Below, piece by piece: positions 10,887 through 23,014 of a stretch of DNA of 64,000 bases. The stretch is from Kalmusia sp. IMI 367209 (taxonomy: Eukaryota > Ascomycota > Dothideomycetes > Pleosporales > Didymosphaeriaceae). Made by a program: the position numbers and the translations under genes. How positions within the stretch are numbered: the stretch's first letter is position 1; the number at the start of each line of letters is the position of its first letter. The stretch covers positions 1,116,001 to 1,180,000 of the forward strand of contig JAPEUQ010000011.1 of the NCBI GenBank assembly GCA_027946365.1, read 5' to 3'. The notes beneath the pieces were generated by a model. The model had not been told where the DNA came from. It did not search any database and saw nothing but the letters and a program-made list of their open reading frames with translations.

Positions 10887-13274
10887 CTACGTCCCAGCTT
10901 CGTCAAATCCTTCTTTCTGCCACACTGTTCCCTCTTCTGCAGCTGCTGCAATTGGACCCCCAGCAGATGCTGCCACTTCAATCGCGCTGGTGTGAGCGCC
11001 CGCGTACGAGAAAAGCATGTAGAACACCATAAAATGCAACCCGAACAAGTACGCTGCAAAGAGGTTTCGACTCGTCCTTGTTTGCAGTACTAAACGTGTG
11101 ACCCTGAACACCATTCGCTCAAGAACATGCATTCGTCTGAATGCGCGTGCAGATTCCCGTCCGCGGAATGCGGCGAAGGGTGATATATTAGACTCATATG
11201 CAGAGCGGTATCGGTCCATGGTGAGACCGGACGGCGTGCTATCTGAGACGTGAATATTCGTGGGGTTGGGATTCGCGGCATAGGAGGAGGCAGACGAAGA
11301 AGGGCCACGGTTGTAAGAAGATACGTAGCGGGTCTTCTCGTATAGATCTAGGTTGTCCTTCTGTAAGGCTGCAACCTCGGAGCGTAGAGATGTCACTGTC
11401 TGGTAGCTCTTCTGGAGCTCAGCTTCAAGTTCCGCATTGCGTTTCTTGAAGCGATCACGCTGCGCTGTCACCATGGGCAATATGCCCGAGCCACCGCCAA
11501 CAGGCTCACCGGCCCTCAAAGCAGACAAGCTGTTCTGAGGGGCGTGGGCTGGGTCAAAACCCGAGATGATCGATGATGTGGGTGAAGAGGCTCTTCCACG
11601 ACGAGTCCCCGCGAAAGAAGACTGGGGGTATCTTGATGTGTATGTGCCTGCCACAGACATTGCAGATGGGTCAAAAGCATTCGAGGCCTCTTGCTGTACC
11701 TTCTCAAGGTCAGTCTCTAAGGTTTCGTTCAGTATCTTGGACTTTTCTAGCTCCATGTTTGTGTTGGACAGCTCTTCTTGCAGAGCCTCTAAGCGGTTTT
11801 GCAAGTCCTGGTGCGAGACTCGCAATACAGTGAGCTCATTGCTGAGCTTCTTATTGCGTGCAAGGAGGAGTTGCTCTAGGGTCTCGCCTTTACCCCTGGT
11901 GGCTCCACCGTTTTGTGAGAGTGCGAGTTCGGTGGCTTCGTCATCGTCATCGCCTGTTGCGAATTCTATCGACTGAAACTAGTTAGGACTCATTTGTCGC
12001 GAAAGATACCTAGGGCAGCTTACCTTCAACACTTCGAGCTCCTGCTTCACGTTGTCGTAATCACTCCACTTGTGCACCTTTTCGCGAAGAGCCTCCTTCT
12101 CGCCCTTCAAGTTCTTAATCTCACGCTCCAGGCTGCGAGCTTCGGTCTCTAAACGGGTCCTGTCCGAATCCTTCTCAAAACGTGCAGTCTCCAACTTCCG
12201 CAGAAGGGACGAGTTCTCAGATTGCAGACGAAGGAAAGCTGGGTCGTCCTCCACTGCGACTTGCTGGGTAGCCTGAGCAGAGGCTGACTGTGCTAGTTCA
12301 AGACGTAGCTGCTCGTTCCGAGCTTCGACTTCGGCTAGACGATGACTCGTCCTCTCCAACTCAGAGCTGACAATTTCAAGCTCCGCAGCTGTCGCACCCC
12401 TGCCACTGTCTCCTTCGGCTTCGTCGCCCTTGCCTAGCCTCTGCGAAACCTCGTAACTCGCCTTCAGCTCCTTCAATAACCTATCTTGACTCTCTACCTT
12501 CTCCTCCAAGCTCTTTTCCTTAGACTCCCAATTATCTTGTTTCTCGCTTAGCACGGCTGACCATGATGCCTCAACTTCCTTGATCTTGCTGTCCCTGGTG
12601 TCCTCTAGTGCCTTGCGCGCGGTCCGCTCCTCTTCCAGCTTCTTTTCGGTGTCTTCCAACTGCGTCGTTAATTTTGCCACTGTCTTCTGTAAATGTTGGT
12701 TCTCGGATGTAAGTTTCGGTACGGTCTCCTCTGCGGTCACCAGCGAGTCGATGGATGCTTCGAGGAGGGGATACGGGTCGGGAGCTTCGGATAGCGGCGA
12801 GTATAGCTGGAAGAAGGCGGCCTGGACGGTCTTTGACTGGTTCGATATGAGGTCAATGAAGCCTTGGTATGCTGCAGAAGGTTAGAAAGCCCATATACGA
12901 TGGTGTAGCCAGGGCGGCATACATTTCAGCAGACCCTTGATGTCATTCAGTTTGCTTGCGTCATCTAGTTTGCGGAAATCCTTGGTCTTCTGCGCGAGGT
13001 CTTTTCGCTGGGTGAGGACGTCTCTCTGGTGTGCGACCAGATCAGATGCTACCGTGTCGAGCTGCGGGACAAGCGTGGTGAGGTCGATGTCTGCATTCAC
13101 GGTCAGCCCACCGGTCCGCTACTGATGGCCGTTGTACGTACTCCGCCATGCGCCCGTTGCCTTCTGGAACTTATTCTCCTCTGCGCCATCACTGACCGCT
13201 CCGGGCGCGGCGCCATCCTGCTTCTGCAACGCGCCCTGGGAGCTCCTGCTCTCACTATCCGAGACGCTCTCCAT
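10887..13274 (-). CDS. COY1: CASP/Coy1 Golgi golgin
   Basis: Four exons (13274-13142, 13090-12923, 12871-12024, 11972-10887) join in phase to 744 residues. The N-terminal FQKATGAWR...NIDLTTL, built across the first intron, matches the conserved CASP start. The middle is almost continuous coiled coil. The C-terminal CASP domain has GSGILPMVTAQRDRFKKRN, SEVAALQKDN, LYEKTRYVSSY and SPFAAFRGRE. A single transmembrane segment (LFAAYLFGLHFMVFYMLF, about 687-704) anchors it with a short lumenal tail. Coy1/CASP works as a tether and SNARE partner in retrograde intra-Golgi traffic. It is head-to-head with VPS3 across 308 bp. Confidence 0.93.
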
Positions 13275-13582
13275 GCTTGGTGTGCGTTTCCCGAGTGGGT
13301 ATTTGATCTGGGGACGTGGGACACGGTGGGAGGATTTCTATGAGCAGCGCATTCGAGCGACGGGGCGACGCATGGATTGGCGCGAGTTGATGCGCGAGGC
13401 CGTTGCAGACAGCTTTCACGATGCGGCGCTGGGGGCCACTACCGATTGGTTACCCACCCAGGGTAGCACGGTAGGTACGGCCCGCACCAGCTTCAAGGCA
13501 CCCTCAACACCCGCGCCCGCCATGACGGCTCTCCAATGCGCGCAATCGTAGCTCGCCATGGAGACCGCAGCACACATTGACC
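13275..13582. promoter_or_regulatory. Bidirectional promoter COY1 / VPS3
   Basis: 308 bp between two divergent start codons, so it must contain both promoters and leaders. No clear TATA element is seen. Open frames across it on both strands look like shadows of GC-rich DNA. Confidence 0.5.
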
Positions 13583-16500
13583 ATGGCAGAAGCATCTCCC
13601 GCGCGACCCAGTGCGCGCTCGCCCCCGCAAGACGGAGCCTACATACTCCGCAAGTTGGTCTCCAACCTACCGCTGTCCGCTGACGGGCAGTCATCCGACG
13701 TGCGCATAACCTGCGTCGAAGTATGGGGTATGTAGATGCATCGCATTCTAGAATGGCGCACAACATGTTCGAGAACTGAACCATGCAGACAACAACCTCT
13801 ACGTAGGCACTTCCGCCGCAGAGGTCCTCCACTTCGTCCTCCTGCCACCCGAGTCCAACGATCCCACCGAAGAGCCCACGGCCATCATAGCCTCCAGGCT
13901 CGAGCCGACATACAATCAGGCGAGTGATACCGGCGTCCAACAGATCCTCCTGCTTCCTCAAGTAAACAAAGCCTGCATTCGATGCAACAACTATCTGAGC
14001 TTCTACACTCTGCCTGAGTTGAGCCCAGACTCCAACGCGAGACCTTTTTCGTCTTCCTGGATTGGGGGCTTGGATCTAAATGCCGAAGATGGAAATGACG
14101 GTGCCGTGGTCATGGTCGGCCAGAAGAGCAAGACGCGACTAGTGCGGATCACCGAAGACGGTGCTCCCAGAGCACTCAAGACCATAGAATACGGAGGCTG
14201 CCTTGTTTCCGTCCGCCGGGATGCTTATTCCTGCGCCGCTGATTCCCATTCATATGCGCTGCTCGATGTAGACCATCAGCAAAAGATCGGTCTATTCCCC
14301 ATATCATCTTTAGATCCGGATGCTGGCGATGTGAGGGGTGCTGCTGAAGACATCACGGCCTCATTGCAGCCGCCCTCGAGGAGTGTCTCATCCGCAGGTA
14401 CACATCCGCGCGGGTCCCACGAAGAAGCGCGGGGCCACTCTAGAAGTACAAGCTTAGGTATCTTCGGCACCACCGGCCCAGGTTCGCGCACTGAGAGCCC
14501 ACGCGCACCGGCACAAAGGTATGGTTTCGATGTACCTGAATCCCTGTCTCGAACTATGTCGCCTGCCCGAGCTCCATCTCCCGGTCGTTCGCCAGCAAGG
14601 GGTCTTCCGGAAAGAACATCGAGCCTTCCTAGGTCCGGTGCTACTTCCCCGGACAAGGCTCTACCACCGCCTCCGGGTTCAGAGGGGCCTGCACAGGCAC
14701 AGGAAGAGCCAGAACCGCCTCCGACTTTCGTTCCGTTAAAGCCGCTTGTTGCGTCGCCGACACCAACGGAGTTTCTCTTGACTGTTGGTACTACTCCGTC
14801 CGAACGAGGTGTCGGCATGTTCGTGAACCTGGACGGGGACATGTCCCGCGGAAGCATATCGTTCGCTAGCTATCCTGATGCCATCGTCGTGGATGGAGCT
14901 GGAATCGATATGTCGATGTCAATAGAACCAGATACGGATGCCGAAGAAGGTTATGTACTGGCCGTTGTGCACAGCGAGGAAGATGGTCGACTCACATATG
15001 GTGTCGAGATTCAACGATGGGATGTGGATACCTCTGAAGCAGAAGCCTCCAAGGAGTGGTTAGACTTGAGATTACTGGGCATCTCGGAGTCTAATCTGCA
15101 AATCACAAAACCTCTTGGATTACGGACGATCGTGAAGCCGGTGGATCTCTTACTCCCAGAGATAGGCGCGAAACTAATGGTCAAGCGGTTACAACCACCT
15201 TCTCCGTCGTCAACGCCGTCATCGGAAAATAACAGAGCGAAAGCCGGGCAAGACAGAGCAGATCTTGAATTCACAGAACGATTATCAAAGTTACAGACCA
15301 AGATCGTCATCTGGGCCGGTGATCAGATCTGGTGGGCTGTCCGAACTCCTCTAGTCATTCGGCTAGATTCTCGATTAGAAGACGCGCAGTTCACTTCCAC
15401 TGGAGATGCTGTACGCATCCAGCCTAACAGGCGTTTACTTGAAACAATATTAGGCGACATTCGAGGACAAGAAGCGCGCAATGAGTCAGAATACCTTAGC
15501 CTGATCTACATCCGACAGAAAGCTTCCGTGTTACTCTTCATGGAGCTGATCTTACGAACTCGGACCAACATCATCGTGTTCGAAAACGAGAAGCGCATCA
15601 CTGAGCAAGCCCTTGTTGAGGGAGAAATTGATCCTCGAATAGTCCTCTCAATACTCCCAATATTGAACGAAGAAGTAGTCCAAGGCCCCGAAGGTATTCA
15701 GATATCTGGCGGCATCACAACTCTCATTGAACAGTTTCTACAGCAAAACCAATTGTCCGCTATGTCTGCTGATATCAAGGGTCCTTTCGGAGATAATCTA
15801 CTACAAGTGGTGAAAAAGTACCTGATGTTCTGGAAAAAACAGAAGGGTATGGCAAGTGTGACAAATGACCCCTATGTTTTTCAGTCCGTCGATGCCGCTT
15901 TGTTAAGAGTACTCTTACTTCAAGATCAAGGCAACCCGAAAGGTCCAGCCACGGCTGGATCGATCAAATCCGAACTTTACGACTTTGTAGACAATGAGGT
16001 CGAATGTTTCGATCGATCTGTGGTTTTGCTTGAGGAGTTCAAGCGTTTATACTTGCTGAGTCGATTCTATCAGCGTAACAGCAAGACAACTGAGAAGGCA
16101 GCAAGAGTCCTTGGCATCTGGCGGCGCATCCTTGAAGGAGAGGTGGATGAAGGTGGAGAGTTCCTGGATGGGGAAAACGAGGTGCGGAAGTACCTTACCA
16201 GGATTCGTGATCAGTCTATTGTTGAGGAATATGGCTCGTGGTTAGCCAATCGTAATCCAAGGCTTGGTGTACAGGTATTTGCAGACGACAGGAGCCGGGT
16301 CAAGTTCGAACCTACGCGCGCCGTATCTGTGCTCAGGGAAAAGGCTCCAGGTGCTGTCAAAGAATACTTGGAGTACCTCGTGTTCGAGCAGAAAGTATGT
16401 ATCACCTCCTAAGATAGCTTAAGAGAGCGTTGCTGACCGTTTGTAGCACATACAATATGTGAATGAGCTCATTGCGTTCTATCTCGATACCGTCATTACC

Positions 16501-17239
16501 GAGCTTGAGGACGTCCCTTCGTCACGAGAAACCCTGCTTCAAACCTACGAGACCTACCGTGTCTTGCACTCTCCAAAGCCTACATACCGACAATTCATCA
16601 CTGACAACGCAATCGATGCAGAGTGGTGGCGCGCACGATTACGTCTCCTACAGCTCTTAGGATCAAACCAGCCAGCCACATCCTCGTACGATGTATCGTC
16701 TATTCTCTCCCGCCTACAGCCCTACGAGCAGGAGCTAGTCCCAGAAATGATCATCTTGAACGGTCGCCAAGGTCGTCATCCAGAAGCGTTACGTTTGCTC
16801 ACGCATGGCCTGGGCGATTTTGATACTGCAATATCATACTGTTTGTACGGTGGCTCCTCTATCTTCCGGCCTTCCGGCTCCGGCTACGTCCCCTCAGTCC
16901 CAGCTCCCTACCCAATCCGAACAATCCCGCCTCTTCAACTACCTACTCCAGGAGTTCCTCCGTCTAGATGACCTTGCGCAACGTATTGAGCAGACCGGCG
17001 TATTATTAGAAAGATTCGGGGGTTGGTTTGATATTGCAGACATCCTGGCTATTCTACCCGATGAGTGGAGTGTAGATGTGTTTTCAGGCTTTTTGATACA
17101 GGCTCTGAGGACGCTAGTAAGAGAAAAGGCGGAGAGTGGAATTGTGAAAGCTCTAAGTGATGCGCAGAATAGTCAGATGAGTGCGGAATTGGTGGAGAAG
17201 AGGGAGGAATTAGGGCCTACTATCGAAAGGGTCAATTAA
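13583..17239 (+). CDS. VPS3: CORVET subunit Vps3 (Vps39/TGFBRAP1 family), one apparent frameshift
   Basis: Three exons: 13583-13727, 13789-16394 and 16447-17239. The joined N-terminal part (VEVWDNNLYVGTS) begins a citron-homology (CNH) beta-propeller domain, interrupted by a Pro/Ser-rich insertion at about residues 170-300. The C-terminal half is alpha-helical and contains EIDPRIVLSILPIL, FEQKHIQYVNELIAFYLD and YCLYGGSS, as in Vps3/Vps39-like proteins. Vps3 confers Rab5 (Vps21) binding on the CORVET tether at early endosomes. After YCLYGGSS the frame must shift by one base to reach LFNYLLQEFLRLDDL and the WSVDVFSGFLIQALR end. One extra C in the run 16890-16893 would explain this; I found no phase-compatible intron. 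Corrected length is 1180 residues. VPS3 rather than VPS39 is inferred from family likeness. Confidence 0.85.
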
Positions 17240-17553
17240 TAGTATCATGAATATATGTGGTCGCCTTATCAGCCAGCTGTCTACAAGGAGATATAGTTAA
17301 GTACACACATGCAACACTGTAGCAGGTGGATGGAATGTGAGATCGCAGCAAGGTGCTATTGGCCATGGGTCTGGCCTTCCTAGTTTTGTAAGGTCTTGGC
17401 GAGCGAGTCATGTTCCCTCTCACTTGCGTCCACGATCAACATTTGACTCTCGAATCTTTCAACGACAGCCGCCAAGACGCCTGCAGCCTGCAACACTCTC
17501 AACATACACCTTAAAACTCGTACCTCAAGCCCTGCATCAGACGAAACGACAAG
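17240..17553. promoter_or_regulatory. VPS3 to PFD4 intergenic
   Basis: 314 bp holding the VPS3 3' end and the prefoldin promoter and leader. No distinct element is recognised. Confidence 0.4.
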
Positions 17554-18365
17554 ATGCAGCGCCGTATGGTAGGTAGCCCCCAGCTCAAATTCTGCTCCGC
17601 TTTGCCTGCAACAGCGGCACCTTCCAAAAAACATCCGCCCCATCCTCTTCTCTAGCGCTCAGCCGCACAGCGACAATATCGATCCTACCGTTTCATCTCT
17701 AGCTTATTTTGTTTTCATTCCCCGATGCTAGATCTGACTCTTGGTGTCGCAATATGACCCGACTAACAGCACCATGAGTAGCTTTCTAAAGAGGATGAGG
17801 CTTCAGCGGGCGCCCAGGACATGGAAGTTCGACGCGAAGATCAAGAAAAAATCAATCGCTTCAGCTCGCTGCATCAGAAAGAGACCGCAATCGAGGAGGA
17901 GCTGAGGGCGAAGCTGGTGAGTAACTACCCTCGCTTAGGTGGTAAGATTCGTATGGGATTCTGTGAAAGCGCATGGACATGTTGGTATTTAATGTAAGGC
18001 TGACTCGGGTTACAGAAGGAGAAGGAGGACCTAGAAGAGATATCGGGCGAACTAGAGCTTGTGGACGAGGAAGAAAAGGTGCCGTAAGTAAACAAGTACC
18101 CCTCGTTCCATCACCTGAGTCATTATCTCGTGTTCATCGTCGGACAAGGTAGGCTGATATCAGAACCAACAGCTACAAAATCGGCGATTGTTTTGTGTCA
18201 TTACCACAGCCTGAAGTTCTCGAGCTGCTCTCTTCGTCAACCGAAGCGATTGATGGCGACGTTGATGCCTTGAAGGAGCGTCTCGACACTATACACGAAG
18301 AGATGGCAGAGCTGAAACAGGTGCTATATGGTAGATTTGGAAGAAGTATCAACCTTGAAACGTAA
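17554..18365 (+). CDS. GIM3: Prefoldin subunit 4
   Basis: Four exons (17554-17568, 17782-17916, 18016-18083, 18173-18365) give 136 residues, the usual size of a beta-type prefoldin. The first coding exon has only five codons and is followed by a 213-bp intron, long for this window, with a CTAAC branch site at 17763-17767. The sequence runs EDQEKINRFSSLH, then EKEDLEEISGELELVDEE, then YKIGDCFVSLPQ, and ends FGRSINLET, matching Gim3/PFDN4 throughout. N- and C-terminal helices form the coiled-coil tentacle, with the beta hairpin in between. Prefoldin is a cytosolic hexamer that delivers nascent actin and tubulin to the CCT chaperonin. The short first exon would be missed by most gene finders. 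Confidence 0.93.
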
Positions 18366-18945
18366 AGCCACCAACACAAAGCCGGAGTTGGATAACGATT
18401 TCCGGTAAGGCGTACACGTTTACATGCCACGAAATTCAGCTTCAAACAAGAATTCTACCTATTTCATCAGCCTTTGTCACGAACTGCATCTATTATTTAG
18501 GCACTGACTGAGCAGATACCAAGTCGCCGTTGGAGGATTCGGCGTCGCTTCCCTTCGGGCCGCCTGTTGATCGTCAAAGCGTGGTTGGTGTTCCACCAAG
18601 TCGGCACTTTTAGAACGACTCCGTGCGGACTTCTCTCCATCGTTGAAATAGTGGAGAAACGAGCCGGCGCAAGTCCAGTTAGAATTCCGTCATTTCCGAT
18701 CACGTGGTCACTTGCCCCAACCTGCATCTATAGTCTCGGGTTGGATCTGCACGAGCGCGACCAAATCGGTATGGTAGTCCACCTCGGATATACTAGATCC
18801 AGAGGCGCGGGGTTGTTGTCATGGATCCCTGAGTTTTTACAATTTTCGCATTCGTTCTTTTGTCATCGTATTCCCGGGAAAGTGGAAATATGCTAAAGGA
18901 TCCTTTTGGCTTCTTGCCTCTCAACAGTTCACCGCTACACGTATC
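18366..18945. other. PFD4 to MFS intergenic
   Basis: 580 bp between tandem plus-strand genes. No coding signal, repeat or RNA gene is recognised; presumably the MFS promoter. Confidence 0.4.
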
Positions 18946-21051
18946 ATGGCAGACGACCAACACAAGTTGGAGAAGACTTATTCGCGAGAGAGCCGCATGC
19001 AGAGAGATGGGTTGGAGCCGCAGACTACACCAGTTGCTCTCGTCCGTAGCGTGACGCAACGCAGTCGTCGTATGTCCCAGTGAGATTTTTACATGCACCT
19101 AGACCCACGTGAACAACACGAGATGCAACAGGAAGTCTAACATGACATAGGAGGGTCCCGCGCGCGAATACCTACCATTTATGATCTAGACAATGATCCG
19201 GCTTCGGATGTGGAAAAGGGAGATGAAATCAAAGAGTATACAACACCAGAGTCTTGTTCAGATGCCGCAGGAGATGAAGACGGGCCAGCAGAGCAAAGAA
19301 GATTCATAAGGTTCGAGGATGGGGATCCCGAAAATCCGAACAATTGGTCTAAGGTATCTTGCATACGTCAACCTACATTAAGATGGAGGCTAAAGCATGG
19401 TACAGTGGAAGAAGCTATATGCCCTCTTCGTAGCTATTATGAGTGGTAAGTGTCCAGAATCTATACGATAGACTAGGCCTGACCATCATGTAGTCATGAA
19501 TAGTACGATGACATCTTCGTACGTATCGACACGACGGACTGTATTCCTTTACTGACCTGACAAATCGTAGTCTCGCTGCAGGCGCAACAGGGCCGATATC
19601 AAAACAATTCAAGGTCACAAATGAAGCACATTTGATCTTGCCGACCTCTATGTATTTGGTAGGCTACGTCGGAGGGCCTATGATCTGGGGCCCATTATCC
19701 GAGTCATATGGCCGGAAATGGGTCATGATTGCTTCATTTGCATATTTCACCATTTTTGCGATAGCTTCTGCTGTCGCGCCGAATTTCGCAGCTCTGGTGG
19801 TTTTCCGCATGATGGTCGGAATAGGTGGATCTTGTGCGATTTCAGTCGTGGGCGGCATCTGCGCGGATGTATACCATGATCCAGTCTCCAGAGGGAGGAG
19901 TATGGCGATATTTATGGTCAGCGCTCCTTGAGACGTAAGCAACATTTTCAACAATGCTTATACTTCGGACAGGCAGCAACGACCTTTGGTCCTATACTAG
20001 GACCGCCTATTAGCGGATTCATCTCCGTCATATCGTGGAGCTGGGCTTTTTGGATTGGTGCCATCTTCGCCGGCGCCACGTGGCCGTTGTTTGTCTTCTT
20101 TCCGGAAACCTACGGACCCGTCATACTCAAGCGTCGAGCTCAACGGGTGAGAAAGGAGACAGGTGATGAGTCAATTGTTGCACCGATCGAGCTTGAGAAA
20201 TCAGACATTGGACACATCGTTACGGTGGTGCTAACCAGGCCATTACGCATGATATGTTTCGAACCTCTTGTGCTTTTCACGTGTTTGTATTTGAGCTACG
20301 CATGTAAGTGCACAGTGAACTCTAATGCTTCATCTTCGAGTGCAGACTAACATTGTCCCTACAGATGCCATCTTCTACATCTACTTCCAATCCTTCCCCC
20401 TCATCTTCGTCGACATCTACCACTTCAATGCCGGCGAAGAGGGTCTCACATTCCTCCCCATCGGCGTCGGTGCCATCATCTCTGCCATCTTCTACCTCGC
20501 CTGGGATTTCATCCTCCGCCGCGCTCAGGCCGCAAACAAGCCGTGGTCGCGAAACGAAGAGATGCGCCGCCTACCACTGGCTTGCATCGCTGGCCCGTTC
20601 TTCGTCATTAGCAGCTTCTGGCTGAGCTGGACGGCAAGGGCCGATGTCCACTGGATGGTACCCTGCCTGGCTAGCATGCTCTTCGGCATGGGGTACCTCT
20701 GCCTTTTTCATGGCACTGCTCAACTACCTCGTCGACGCGTACGAGATCTTCGCTGCATCTGCTATGGCGGCCGCGTCTCTGTCGCGATCATCGTTCGGCG
20801 CCGTGTTACCGTTTGCAGCGAAGCCGATGTACAGAGCGCTGGGCGTGGCGTGGGCGACCAGTCTGCTAGGGTTCTTTAGTGTTGCTTTGTGCATTGTGCC
20901 TTTTGTGTTCCTGAAGTGGGGTGGGAAGATGAGGGAAAAGAGTAAGTTTTGTCAGTATCTGGCGCAGAAGAAGAGGGAGGAAGCGGAGCAGTGGGAGCGC
21001 GAGAAGGGGAGGGGAGGAGCAAGCAAAGAGAGCATGGGGCAACAGGTGTAA
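18946..21051 (+). CDS. MFS drug/polyamine exporter, DHA1 type, one apparent frameshift
   Basis: Seven exons (18946-19069, 19151-19353, 19406-19445, 19494-19518, 19571-19916, 19973-20303, 20365-21051). A hydrophilic N-terminus is followed by ENPNNWSK, the usual lead into TM1 of fungal DHA1 transporters. MNSTMTSSLA across exons 4-5 and the motif A segment GPLSESYGRKW support proton-antiport MFS. AATTFGPILGPPISGF is the antiporter motif C region. Exon 7 breaks in TM8-9: SMLFGMGYLC lies in one frame and ALLNYLVDAYEIFAASAM in the next. The T run at 20704-20708 is one base longer than both halves require; without it the model is 584 residues. Intron 5 uses a GTCAGC donor. The C-terminal tail is charged and Glu-rich. 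Substrate unknown; polyamine/multidrug export is the family norm. Confidence 0.87.
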
Positions 21052-23014
21052 TGGCAATGGACGTGTGATCGAGTTCGTCCCAAGGGTAGGCGGTAAGCGT
21101 GCATATACATGGATGGTTGGAAAAGGTGCGAGCATACTGGAGTTGGCGGCTGTATAGTGTATACCAAACAAAAGCATCTGATTGAAGTTATCCTCTAAGA
21201 AGGAGCAAGCATATTTCGGCAGCTTGAGATTCCGAATATAGCCAACGCATGTGTTAGGCAGCCCAGATCTCAGCGTTTCTCTACATGAAGCGGTCTTCTT
21301 GGTATGCAGGCGCGTGGCGCCAGCGTGCCAAACCATGACAACAGTCATCAGGCTATCACTGCCGCCGCGTCCTAGAAGCTCTGTCTTAGAATTGCCACTG
21401 CCATGGAAACGCGCTCATTTCCGAAGTTGGCAGCTGCTGTGAGGCTTCAAGCCAATGCCCAGGCAGATGCGTGGTGCATATGTCGGTCCCTAGCAACCAC
21501 AGCCTCAGGTGTGTCCGCATCGAGACGCGAGTGACCCAAGGATAGCTTCTGGATGGATAGACGAGGAAGCAAACAATACACGAGATCCATGACGGTCGAT
21601 ATCTGTCCATCGTACCATCCACGATGAAATCTTGGAGATCACCGCAAGGATGTGGCATCCGCGCTTACGTTTTGGCACGCTCCTGTCCACTCGTATACCC
21701 AAGGCCTCCAGATGGAAACCCACACGCCCAGTTTTCGTCCCAGACCCCGGCACCCACATCGTCGACGTCGTCCACTCAAGGCCTCGCCATCGCGCAGCTG
21801 CCCAGCCGACCAATAGCGGTATGCAAGCGCTTATCCGTGCGGCGACCGTGGCGCGAAAGGCTACCGCTCAAAGTGGGGATATTAAGGCGCTTTCTTTGCG
21901 GCGTTGGTACATCGAGCCAGACTGACAAGGCTATATTAAGTGCACATAGGCTGAGGCTAACGGGACGCGGAAGGAGGTCGTGAGCAGATATTAGCGGTCA
22001 ATGTTTGCGGAGGTCGGTTAGCGGGGCTGGTTGTTTGCGCTGGCGGGGGGACGTTGTACCAGCGGCTCTGCGGGAGAGTGGGACGATCTAGACGAGGCGG
22101 TTGGGGAGCAGGTGGGAGAACAGGCACGCGTCGAGGTTGAAACAAGTTCTCGTGTACACGTGTGGTGCTGTCGTCGCGATGGCAGCAGGAAGCCATCTCT
22201 GCTATCGTAATCTCACGCTCGAGAATAGACACACACACCCATTGTTCATCGCTCCATCGTCTACAAAAACAATGACAGGCCACCTGCGAATTCGACTCCT
22301 CCGGATGATTCTGCTGTCCCACCAGCCTCGCGCAACGTCGTCTATCCACCCCATGCACAGACTCTCTCCCAATCAGCACCTTAACCAGCCTTTCTCCTCA
22401 ATTCATCTATTTTAATCACCTTTGCGCGGGAACCATACCGCAAACGGCAGGCATACATGCACAACACATCCGTGCGCCGGCAGCGCTCGGGCCCTCGCGC
22501 CTGGGCCGCGGCCAATGAGACGCCGCGAGGACTATTTTTGCGCCAGAGGGTCGATGGGCCTGGCGCCAACGGCTATGTACGCGCGGGAGGTTGGACGCCC
22601 ATACTATGTGTATATATGCTATGGCCATGGCCATGGAGAAGGACATCTCAGCTTCAAACCATTCTTGCGGGTGAATCAGACAGGAGCGATCGATCGAGGT
22701 TTCCTTTTAATTCTTTGCTTTTTTCACGAGAGATCTGGATCTCTTGTTTTCTGCTACGCACCTCGTTTGTTCGACGGTTCACCTATACCTTTTCTTTTCC
22801 CTTGTCCTGGGTTGCTGCTTCATTTACGGGAGCTATTTCGGTACCGGAGTGCTACTGAGCCGACGAGAGCTGTTGCTTCTTCACCGACTCGGTTTGGAAT
22901 ATAATACCTCGACCTCCTACCTCGACATCTCTACCTCTCTACCTCTCTACCCACTCTCTTCGAGCACATCGACCGCCAATCCCACACACACACCTCTTAC
23001 AAACATCATCGACA
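21052..23014. other. Intergenic region upstream of the DUF3455 gene
   Basis: Nearly 2 kb without a supported gene. Frames up to about 160 codons occur on both strands, but they overlap each other, lack introns that improve them and show no motif. TATATAT at 22611-22617 and TATAAT at about 22900 precede the next gene. Confidence 0.45.
22906..22995 (+). promoter_or_regulatory. Pyrimidine-rich leader tract
   Basis: A CT-rich stretch with repeated CTACCTCT units lies 20-110 bp before the ATG at 23015. Such tracts commonly mark transcription starts of well-expressed fungal genes. Confidence 0.45.
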
